From NCBI RefSeq assembly GCF_020091585.1, contig NZ_CP083582.1, positions 4,030,001 through 4,094,000 of the forward strand: 64,000 bases of DNA. Direction: 5' to 3'. Below are positions 55,736-64,000 of this stretch, one piece after another. The stretch is from Kovacikia minuta CCNUW1. GTDB lineage: Bacteria > Cyanobacteriota > Cyanobacteriia > Leptolyngbyales > Leptolyngbyaceae. The notes under the pieces were generated by a model. The model ran no database searches and was not told the DNA's origin. It was given only the letters and a program-made list of their open reading frames with translations. The position numbers were made by a program, and so were the translations under genes. How positions within the stretch are numbered: position 1 is the stretch's first letter; every line of letters starts with the position of its first letter.

Positions 55736-58700
55736 TTGTCGAATTTACGCCGTTTATTATTAGTTCGATCGATGTCGGACGCTCCACCTCGGGAAGATTA
55801 CACAAGCATCAACGAGCGATCGCTCAACCGATTAGTGCGGGCAATTCGCCTGTCTCAGGGGCGGTTTTCGCTCAATTTTGTGCGCTGTAATTACATTGAA
55901 TTGCAAGTTGAAATGCAGCAACGTCTGCAAGCAAACTGCCCCTTCGCGGTGCGCTGTCTGACCCTGCCTCGATCGGCTGAAACCCTTTATACCGCCATTA
56001 AAAATGAATTAAAGGGAGAACAGCCGCAGGCGTTGATGGTTTCTGGGTTTGAGTCCGTTGTTGCGCTGGATAATCTACTGGCTTCGACCAACCAGGTGCG
56101 AGATGATTTCCGCAAAAGTTTTGCGTTTCCGCTAGTGCTGTGGATCAACGACGAAGTTTTGAAGAAATTGACGCAAACAGCACCGGATTTTAGTAGTTGG
56201 GCAGGAGTTCCCATTCCGTTTGCCACTTCCACAAAGGCTTTAGTTGCGCTTCTAAAAAAGGAAACGGATGCACTATTTACGCATGCAATGGAGGTCGGGG
56301 CGGGCAGATTTCCACGTAGTTCGGCGTATTACCCAGCAGTTGCGGCTCGTACCCACGGACAGCTAAAACTGGCGCTCAAGGAATTGCGCGATCGCGGGCA
56401 GGAACCCGATTCTCTCCTGTCAGCCAGTTTGCAATTTATTCTGGGGCAGGTTGCCTACGCCAATGGGCAGATGGAGGAAGCCCGCACCCTCTACGAACAA
56501 AGTTTGGCATTCTGGCAACAGCCGGAAAATATCACAACTACAATCGGGATTGAGCGTCGGGGCTGCCTGCTATTCTATTTGGGGTTGTGGTGGCGGCGCT
56601 GGGCAGTGCTGCATCGAGCGGATCAAATCGGTGCATGGCAGCAGGCGCACGATTACTATCAGCAGTGTATTCAGGGATTACTCAAAGGCGATCGCCGTGA
56701 TCTGGCAGCGAAGTTTATCAATGCCTGGGGAGAGGTACTCCGCCATCTGGCAAAACTCGACCCTACCAGCCATGAACGCTGGGCTGAACTGGAATCGGTG
56801 GCTAAAACGGCGATCGAATTACATCAAACCTACTTTGATCCGATTCGGCTTGCCTACGGCTACGGTTTGCTGGCTGAGGTTGCCCTTTCCAAATTAGCCT
56901 GGTTAGATGCAGAGCAACAGGCAAGGCTGGCGCTGCAAATCAATGATCAGCCCCCCAATCCGGCACCCGATTCCCAACGGCAATACGAAGAGCGGAGTTG
57001 GGCAAGAGATCACTACCGCAGCCTGTATTTGCTATTGCTGGCGCAAGCCCAACGCCATGTAGAGTCCCTCAGACAGGCAGTTGCAACCCTGGAAACTGCC
57101 AAAGCAACCTGCAACCATGCCTATGATCCGCTCCTCTACACCTCGATCCTGGAAACGCTGCGGGAACTCTACTACCAGCAGGGGAAATATGTGCGGGCAT
57201 TTGAAACCAAACGTCGAACAGCGCACGATCGAGCAACAGTACAGACTGCGAGCGTTTATTGGAGCAGTTCGCCTTCAGCCAGAGTTGCAGGTGATTAACC
57301 CAGCGCTGATCCCGATTGAGCGGCTCGCAGAATCCGACGACAAAAACCATTGTGAGCTACCCCCCCCACCCGAAGCCACTGCCCAGGAAATCGTTGCATC
57401 GGGTCGAGATCAGGATGTTAAAAAGCTAATTAAACGCCTCAGCGAGGATCGCTACAATCTGACGATCGTGCATGGTCAATCGGGTGTGGGTAAAAGTTCG
57501 ATGATTAACGCTGGATTGGTGCCAGAGTTAAAGCAAAACCCGATCGGCGATCGCAGCGTATTACCGATCGTTCTAAGAGTTTATAAGGAGTGGATCAGGG
57601 ATTTACGCCAATGTCTCGCAGAGGCGCTTAGAGAAAGAGGGATTCAGGAACAAACGGCTGAGGTTGCCGCCGCCGATGATTTCCAGCCTGTCATCGCTCA
57701 ACTGCGGGACAATGCGGACCGTCGCAGTCTGCTGACAATTTTGGTCTTCGACCAATTTGAAGAATTCTTTTTTACCTATCCTGACCCCCGCGATCGTCGC
57801 CTGTTTTTTGAGTTTTTGCACCAGTGTTTAAACCATCTGCACCACATCAAAGTTGTGCTCTCTTTGCGGGAAGACTATCTGCATTATTTGCTAGAAGTGT
57901 ATCGTCCCGATTCAGATGGCACAACCAATGACATCACAAAAGATATTCTGGGTTGGGATAAACGCTATCCCCTGGGAAATTTTTCCATTATTGAAGCCAA
58001 ACAACTGATTCAACGGTTAACCCAGCGATCGCAATTTCATCTGGACTCAGACCTGATCGATCAACTGGTCAAAGATCTGTCAGAAGAACTTCAAGAAGTT
58101 CGCCCAATTGAACTCCAGGTTATCGGTGCTCAGTTGCAGGAAAGTGACATCACCACCCTGGAAAAATATCAACTCCTGGGACTGTTTCCCAAGGAAAAAC
58201 TGATTGAGCAATTTCTGGAGCAAGTTGTTCAGGATTGTGGCGCAAACAATAAGGAGGCTGCCGAATTAATCCTCTTTTTGTTAACCGACGACAAAGGCAC
58301 ACGCCCCCTAAAAACCCTACCTGAATTAACCACAAATTTGCAAGCCTGGGAACTCACAACCAATCCACATCAACTTGAACTGGTTCTGGATATTCTCGTC
58401 ATGGCAGGGTTGGTAGTGGAAATACCTGATATTCCAGACAAGTGTTACCAATTGGTGCATGATTACCTGGCAACCTTGATCCGCAGAAATCTAAAGCAAA
58501 AAGTTGACGATTACGTTTACCAACAAAAATTAGAGAAGGTTAGAGAACTCGATCGCATTCAAAACGCTGAAGCCAGAGAACGCGATCGTAAACGCCAAAA
58601 ACGAATTTTGATCGTTGCCGGAATTGCCATTAGTCTGGGAATTCCGGCGATTGGACTGGCGCTTTTCTCGATTGATCAGAGAAACAAGGCAGCGGTTTCT

Positions 58701-61025
58701 GAAATTGAAGCGACTACCGCCCTCTCCTCAGGGCAGTTTACCGCTAATAGCCAGCTTGAAGCGCTCAGAAACAGTGTTAAAGCAGGTATTCAACTTAAAA
58801 ACCAGCAAAACCAACTGGGTACTTTTTTGCTTAACCTGGAACAGGTTCGAGCTAAAACCATCGGCAACTTGATGGCAACCGTCTACAGCACTCAAGAAAG
58901 CAATCGTTTTATCGGTCATCGCCTCTGGGTCAACGGCATTAGCTACAATCCCAAAGCCCAGATCTTCGCCTCCGCCAGTGCGGACAACACAATTATTCTC
59001 TGGGATAGAAATGGTCGCCTGCTAAACAGATTAAAAAACCATACGGGCGCAGTAAACAGTGTTAGCTTTAGCCCGGATGGTCAACAAATCGCTTCTGCCA
59101 GCGATGACAAAACAATTAAACTGTGGGATCTAAATGGCAAAGAGCTGAAAACCCTTACAGGCCATCAATTTCCCGTGACCAGCGTTAGCTTCAGTCCAGG
59201 TGGGCACCTTCTGGCTTCTGCCAGTGACGATGGAACCGTAAAGCTATGGGATACCCAGGGTGGGCGGGAACTTAAAACCTTTGCTGGTCATCGCGATCGC
59301 GTCAAAGCAGTCAGTTTTAGCCGCACGGGGCAGATCGCGACTGCAAGCTGGGATGGAACAATTAGACTCTGGCGACAGGATGGGGTAGAACTGAAACGGT
59401 TAACCAGTGAGCTGATTCAGTTGTGTGAAGCCAGCAAAACCAGTGTCAATTTAGGTGCTGAACTCAACCAGGCAGGTGTCAATGTTGAGCATCTATGCAG
59501 CGAGTCCAATCAAAAATTTACCAGCGTTAGCGTTAGCCCGGATGGTAAAACGATCGCCGCAGGCAGTTGGGACAACACGATCAAACTTTGGAATGCGAAT
59601 GGTGAGTTACTTCAAACGCTTAAAGGACACAGCGATCTTGTCACCCACGTTAGCTTCAGTCCAGATGGGAAAACAATCACGTCAGCCAGCAATGACGGCA
59701 CAGTTAAACTTTGGGACAGCCACACTGGAATCATACAAAGTACTCTGAGAATTCCCGGTGTTATCAGCGCGGGCTTTGTTGACAACAAAACCCTGGTATC
59801 TACAGGTGCCGATGGAATTATCAAGCTTTGGAATCTAGAAGGTGTTTCTCCTGATACAGTCCCCTATGAAACTCCGGTCACCAGCGTTAGTTTCAGTCCA
59901 GATGGTCAGTGGATTGCCAGTGCCAGTAAAAGTTTTGGTCAAGATTCAGTTACACTCGCGGCGACAACAAAATCTATCCCCAGTAGCAGAGACAGTTTCA
60001 GAACCCTCATTAGTGGGCAAATTAAACTGTGGAATATCAATGGAAAACTACCCAGAAGCTTTTCCATAGAAGGTAGCTTTGTCAGTATTAAGTTCAATTC
60101 CAACCGGGACATCAAACCCGATCAGCCCATTCTTGCCAGTGCTGAAAATTCAATTGATTCCTCTAATCAAGTGAAATCTCAGGTCAAGCTTTGGAACCTG
60201 GATGGCAAAGAACTGAAAAAATTATCTGTAAAAGGGCTAATCGCTGATATTAGCTTTAGTCCGGATGGGAAAATGGTTGCGATCGCTGAGAATATTTACC
60301 CAGATAGGCATCAAACCGCTGCAAAAATAAAGGGTAAAGTAACCCTCTGGAAAATTGATGCAAGCACCCCCTTTCGATCGCTGGTTGCCCATGAAGATAA
60401 AATCAATAGCATCAGTATCAGCAAGGACGGCATCATTGCCACCGCCAGCAGTGACTCGACGGTTAAATTATGGAACCAGGATGGTTACCCGATCAAAACA
60501 TTAAGAGGTCATGCAAATTCAGCAAACAGCGTTAGTTTCAGTCCTGATGGCAAAACTCTTGCTTCGGCGGGTGCCGATAATTCAATCAAACTCTGGAACT
60601 TAGCGGGTCAAGAACTAAAAACCATTAGTGGAAATACCAGTTCTGTTTTAAGTGTCAGCTTTAGCCACGATGGCAAACTCTTAGTATCCGGCAGCGATGA
60701 TGGAACAATTAAAGTCTGGAATGTCTCAGACGGCTTACCCTTAGCAACGCTAAAAAAGAACGATAGACAGGTGAACAGCGTCAGCTTTAGCCCCTTAAAC
60801 AATCATCTAATTGCCTCTGCGGGTAACGACAACAGGCTTAGCATCTGGCAATTTGATCTCGATTCTCTGTTAAAGCGGGGCTGTGCCTGGTTGCATCCCT
60901 ATCTACTTAACGCTGCTCAAGATTCTAATGATAAAGAACTTTGCGAACAATTAAATACTCAACCAAACCGGCAATCTCCTCTCACACAGCCTCTCAGTCA
61001 ACCTGCCTCTCAACTTCATAACTGA
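55736..61025 (+). CDS. TPR / nSTAND NTPase / WD40 protein, one apparent frameshift
   Basis: A protein of about 1760 residues, started at TTG 55736; an ATG at 55772 is the alternative. Residues 1-150 resemble a P-loop domain without a Walker A (LMVSGFESVVALDNLL, FAFPLVLWINDEVLKKL), as in inactive STAND-like domains. TPR-like helices follow (LGQVAYANGQMEEARTLYEQ) to about 490. One extra base near 57212 shifts the frame; without it EQRTIEQQYRLRAFIGAVRL continues. The nSTAND NTPase has Walker A GQSGVGKS (codon 57474) and Walker B ILVFDQFEEFF. A membrane helix follows (about 58600-58680), then some 13 WD40 blades (VSFSPDGKTLASAGADNSIK). A sensor-switch design; function unknown. Confidence 0.75.
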
Positions 61026-61094
61026 TTCACGACTGCTAAGGAACAGCGTAGCCGTAATGCATCAAATCTTTTGACACCATGGGTTACGCTATCG

Positions 61095-61439
61095 CTATTT
61101 ACCTGTCGGTAACCCCAGGCGTTTACGAAACCCATCATCGTACAGCGCATTTTTCCAGTTACTAGCGACCTTAACCTGCTCTGGAGTCAATCCCTTGGCT
61201 CCCTTGAAGTTAGCGTTTTGTAAATTAGCACCTTTCAAATCTGCATTTTCCAGATCTGCTTCTTTCAAATCAGCATTCGTCAGGTTGAACCCACTCAAAT
61301 TTTCATTTCTCAGATTGCATCCCCGACACTCATTTCTATCTTTCAACCGTTTGACATGTTCTGGAATTGCACTGACCTGAGAAATTGATGACAACCCGAT
61401 CAAAAGGCTGGTAGCTGCACAAACATAGATTGATTGCAT
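61095..61439 (-). CDS. Secreted pentapeptide-repeat protein
   Basis: A 114-residue protein with a signal peptide (MQSIYVCAATSLLIGLSSIS, then QVSA) and a short CRGC pair before the repeats. Residues about 44-85 are A(D/N)LXX pentapeptides (LRNENLSGFNLTNADLKEAD, LENADLKGANLQNANFKGAK). The short C-terminal tail (LTPEQVKVASNWKNALYDDG) matches the common end of such proteins. The repeats make a rigid beta-helix in the periplasm; the function is unknown. It sits 30 bases from a second such gene. Confidence 0.8.
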   Translation of the reverse strand: MQSIYVCAATSLLIGLSSISQVSAIPEHVKRLKDRNECRGCNLRNENLSGFNLTNADLKEADLENADLKGANLQNANFKGAKGLTPEQVKVASNWKNALYDDGFRKRLGLPTGK

Positions 61440-61469
61440 GAAGCTTTTTGGTGAAAGGGGCAGTTCTAG

Positions 61470-61745
61470 TTAGCGTCTTGCTCCATAAAGATTAGCGCCT
61501 CTCAAGTCAGCACCATTCAGGTCTGCGCCTCTGAGGTCGGCATTACTGAGGTCTGCGCCCCTGAGGTCGGCGTTACGGAGGTTCCAGCCTCTCAGGTCGG
61601 CTCCGCTCAGGTCGCATCCGGGACAGGCATTCGTGTTGCGGAGTTGCCGCAGATGGCTGGGGTTGGCGGCAGCAACAGTGCTTGCCAGAGCCATTAGTGT
61701 CAAAATAACCGTTGTCCCTAAAAATTTCAGCTTCATTTTGCTCAA
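61470..61745 (-). CDS. Second secreted pentapeptide-repeat protein
   Basis: A 91-residue protein with a signal peptide ([20 protein letters not shown], then VAAA). A CPGC pair precedes the repeats (residues 43-90): [46 protein letters not shown]. The repeats are more regular than in the neighbour, which shares the same plan (signal, N..CxGC, repeats), so the pair arose by duplication. The upstream gene is transcribed first; both are read from the minus strand. The alternative start MSKMKLK is used in the coordinates. Confidence 0.8.
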   Translation of the reverse strand: MSKMKLKFLGTTVILTLMALASTVAAANPSHLRQLRNTNACPGCDLSGADLRGWNLRNADLRGADLSNADLRGADLNGADLRGANLYGARR

Positions 61746-62111
61746 CTCCTTAGCAGGCTTAATGCCTTCATTTTGTGTAGCCCCAAATTCAACGACACCG
61801 TTTTAGAGATACACCATTACTACAGGTTCACTCAATAACCCTCCAGACGGCTGCTTGAATTAGCACATACACTCTATAGAATAAATTAGACTTACCTAAG
61901 TTCCCCATTGCTACCTGCTTCCCAGATAGCTCCATAGAATGCTCCATCTTTAATATTATTCTGGCACTTAAAATTTAATTTGGCACTGGTTCAGATCAAA
62001 ACTTTAAAAACACGCCTGAGCCAAGGGGGATAAGCCCTTCGTCACTACTGGTCGATCGCCAGTTCAAGCCACTCTCCAACCACGAACAACCAACCACGAA
62101 CTTCTTCTATT
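61746..62111. other. Intergenic region, nothing recognised
   Basis: It carries the promoter of the pentapeptide pair and the end of the GGCT gene. I see no strong repeat, RNA or ORF here. Confidence 0.5.
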
Positions 62112-62711
62112 TCAAGCAGATCGACGGTAAGACTGCTTCTGACCGTGGCGCTGCTGAAGCTGGTGCATGTGGTTGAACAACTGCCAGCAGTATTGTTCGG
62201 GTAAGCCACAGGTAACGGCACCCCGCAGCACTACATTGAAATACCAGTCGTTGGGGGCTAATTCTTCCGCCAGCTTATCTACCACGACGTAGGTTCGGAC
62301 GTTCTTGTAAATCTGACTCTGGCAGTGAACCTGCACTGTTTCGTGCCGATAGCCACCTTTGGGAACCTCCTCGCGTTCATCCAGGCGATCGCTAAGTCGC
62401 CAGGGCAATCGGTATAAAACTCCTTCAACGGAAGAGTTGGAATCTTTAACCACGTCTAATACCCCACAATCCCGACGTAAAGAGCGGCGGTAGAACCCTA
62501 ACCGATACCCATTGAGGGTTGCAGGTCCAATCACAAACGGGTGAGTATTTTCACCCAACGTCCGTTTTAGATCAACCGGACACATGCAGGAGCCATAGGC
62601 AAAATAGTAAAATGTTGAGTCAATCGCCTGCGACTGTTGCATATAGCTCAATGGTTGAGGTTCAACCCTTTTAGGCTGAAATTGATAGGTTTCGTTAGGA
62701 GGGACGCTCAT
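62112..62711 (-). CDS. Gamma-glutamylcyclotransferase-like protein
   Basis: A 199-residue protein with the AIG2/GGCT fold. The substrate loop YGS is in FYYFAYGSCMCPVDLKRTLG (about residues 35-40), and the catalytic Glu lies in RLDEREEVPKGGYRHETVQV (about 115-125). The family turns gamma-glutamyl-amino acids or glutathione into 5-oxoproline; many bacterial members are untested. The C-terminus is Gln/His/Arg-rich (MHQLQQRHGQKQSYRRSA). It stands alone. The ATG at 62711 is the likely start. Confidence 0.8.
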   Translation of the reverse strand: MSVPPNETYQFQPKRVEPQPLSYMQQSQAIDSTFYYFAYGSCMCPVDLKRTLGENTHPFVIGPATLNGYRLGFYRRSLRRDCGVLDVVKDSNSSVEGVLYRLPWRLSDRLDEREEVPKGGYRHETVQVHCQSQIYKNVRTYVVVDKLAEELAPNDWYFNVVLRGAVTCGLPEQYCWQLFNHMHQLQQRHGQKQSYRRSA

Positions 62712-63066
62712 AGCTGGACGTGAGGGTTAAGGAACAATCATCGTAGCTGGAGTTTGAACGATGGACTTTAACGGCTCATTCTGAACCCATCTGGTTAACA
62801 GCACAGGGTTCAGATGCCTTCTGGTTTGCCATCCAGAGTTCATAGTTTAAGGTCCAATCGCACCCTTTTATAAATTATCATAAACCGATAGGTGAACCGT
62901 AGATTGGCAATGATTTTACAGACCACTTAAAGAACATTTCATCAAAATAAATAGGGTTTCCGCAAAATTACGGGTCTAAATTCATCTCAGTTTCAAGGAA
63001 CCTGCTAGTAGATCAAGCGGTAATGAAACGATTGACGCTGCAAATAAGTAGCTGGGTGGAATCAAA

Positions 63067-63133
63067 CGTAGGATGGGTTAGCGGTAGCGTAACCCATGCA
63101 GGTGCTGGGTTTCGTGCCTCAACCCAACCTACG
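63067..63133. repeat. Palindromic CGTAGG...CCTACG repeat
   Basis: CGTAGGATGGGTTAGCG... is closed by ...AACCCAACCTACG over 67 bases, with an internal GGGTTAGCGGTAGCGTAACCC hairpin-like dyad. It matches a palindromic repeat unit I recall across many bacterial genomes. The rest of 62712-63267 has no gene. Confidence 0.7.
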
Positions 63134-63177
63134 CAAGTTTTATATTTAATTAGTCCCACCTACTTACACAAATATAA

Positions 63178-63206
63178 GCTCTTCAACTCCGGATGAGTTG
63201 AAGAGC
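63178..63206 (-). terminator. Perfect 12-bp hairpin after the terminal hypothetical gene
   Basis: GCTCTTCAACTC (63178-63189) and GAGTTGAAGAGC (63195-63206) form a perfect stem with loop CGGAT. On the minus strand it follows the stop of the next gene by about 60 bases and is followed by TTATATTTG, which fits a weak rho-independent terminator. Confidence 0.65.
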
Positions 63207-63267
63207 CTGTAACTATTTTCTTTGAAATGAAAGGCTTTGTTGGTAGTGATGGTTACTAACCCGTTGC

Positions 63268-64000
63268 TCAATTACTCGCCGTGATTTGGTTCCAGCCTTG
63301 AATAATTGCCTGGAGCGAGGAGGGCAGTTGATTCTGAATTGTATCCGCATACCGTACCGTCGAAGAACGACTGGAAAGCGTGATCGTCGTAAAATCCGCA
63401 GAGCCTTGAACAGGAGGATAATTGAGACGGTTAAAACGCTCCAGGTGATGCTGTCGGAGCAACTGTTGAAACTGCCAAACTTGTTGCTGGGAAATACGGC
63501 GAACTTCTGGTTTACCTGGAGTCCCGTTAGGGTTAATCAACCTGCGAGTCACCCGTCCATCTCTGGTCAAAGTTGTTTCGTAGGTTCTCCCGATAAAGCC
63601 ACCACTGGCGATCGCCCGAAACACAGTTTTTGCATCCACGGCAGGAGGCAGTTCACCGGCTGAAATCGGGGTTGGTTGGATACTGCCGTCACCCCTGGGA
63701 GGGGAAGTTGGGCGGCTGGGCGGTTCCAACCGAAAGTTAAACCCCCGTCGGTCAGTCCGATATACCCAGCGACGGTTGCCATCCGAGAGAACAACTCGCC
63801 ACCCATCAACCGTTGCCTGGGTGCACAATTCATCCGGCTTAGGCAGTCCTAAACAACCGTCCGACCAGTTTTTGCGGGCTGCTTCCACAACACGCAACTT
63901 ACCTGGAGGAATGCCAGTCCGTTGGCTCAGGTCCTGTCGCAGCTTATTTGCCGCAGGTTGAGGAAACTGGGTGTTGCTGGCTGGCTGAGCTGCCAGATTA
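63268..64000 (-). CDS. Hypothetical cyanobacterial protein, 5' end outside the window
   Basis: The frame is open to the window edge, so at least 244 codons are present and the N-terminus is missing. It reads LRQDLSQRTGIPPGKLRVVE, then AARKNWSDGCLGLPKPDELC and WRVVLSDGNRRWVYRTDRRG, a segment that is widespread in exported cyanobacterial proteins. The C-terminal part (FRAIASGGFIGRTYETTLTR, VWQFQQLLRQHHLERFNRLN) resembles a small domain that often follows it. The upstream residues (QPAANKL) suggest a mature periplasmic region. Function unknown. Confidence 0.7.
   Translation of the reverse strand, partial: NLAAQPASNTQFPQPAANKLRQDLSQRTGIPPGKLRVVEAARKNWSDGCLGLPKPDELCTQATVDGWRVVLSDGNRRWVYRTDRRGFNFRLEPPSRPTSPPRGDGSIQPTPISAGELPPAVDAKTVFRAIASGGFIGRTYETTLTRDGRVTRRLINPNGTPGKPEVRRISQQQVWQFQQLLRQHHLERFNRLNYPPVQGSADFTTITLSSRSSTVRYADTIQNQLPSSLQAIIQGWNQITASN

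Overview
The window looks like chromosomal DNA of a filamentous, Leptolyngbya-like cyanobacterium; the genus is an inference. The evidence is the frequent HIP1-type motif (GCGATCGC and variants), many short heptameric repeats between genes, and a cyanobacterial gene set: a Psb32-type photosystem repair protein, UbiD for plastoquinone synthesis, CobH, ClpB, FtsH, pentapeptide-repeat and WD40 proteins, a filamentous-haemagglutinin/CHAT protein and a full hybrid histidine kinase. No rRNA, tRNA or CRISPR array was recognised.

Layout. 1-900: a MOSC protein fused to an alkyltransferase-like domain. 950-6900: an accessory island of small unrelated cassette-like genes (ABM monooxygenase, secreted FG-GAP-like protein, VapB/VapC-type pair, DUF1877). 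They are separated by attC-like sites, two of which are interrupted next to a stop codon by antisense group II introns: one ORF-less and about 700 nt long, the other cut short by an IS1-family element. No integron integrase is visible, so this resembles an attC cluster without an integrase (CALIN). The island ends with decayed toxin-antitoxin genes. 6939-9560: clpB. 9700-11500: an IS110-family element and an Uma2 gene tail. 11700-16900: a small secreted protein, Uma2, two glycosyltransferases and a cyclic-peptide-type ABC exporter. 16927-19743: an orphan DNA methyltransferase, a TPR protein and a frameshifted sigma-like gene. 20045-28270: a glyoxalase-like protein, a large Calx-beta adhesin-like protein, a TM0106-type nuclease, flavin reductase, a MIF-like protein and an M23 peptidase.

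28400-46250 is mostly housekeeping: ftsH with a perfect 25-bp palindrome in its leader, an FMN reductase, a WD40 membrane protein, a pentapeptide membrane protein, ubiD, a stress protein whose start is fused to an ISKra4 transposase relic, Tn7-like end repeats, a GAF-PAS-GAF-HK-REC-REC-Hpt kinase, cobH, psb32 and a cysteine desulfurase. 46470-46829 is a foldback MITE. 46947-51448 is a glycosyltransferase reading in frame into a haemagglutinin-CHAT protein, followed by convergent acs. 54178-61025 is a two-gene P-loop unit: an AAA-like ATPase and a TPR/nSTAND/WD40 protein, which is the best candidate for a regulatory or conflict system. Two secreted pentapeptide proteins, a gamma-glutamylcyclotransferase and a partial hypothetical gene close the window.

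Five otherwise good genes each carry one apparent extra base (near 19325, 42231, 47007, 51203 and 57212). They are annotated as single genes with a frameshift; sequencing error and real decay cannot be separated from the sequence alone.
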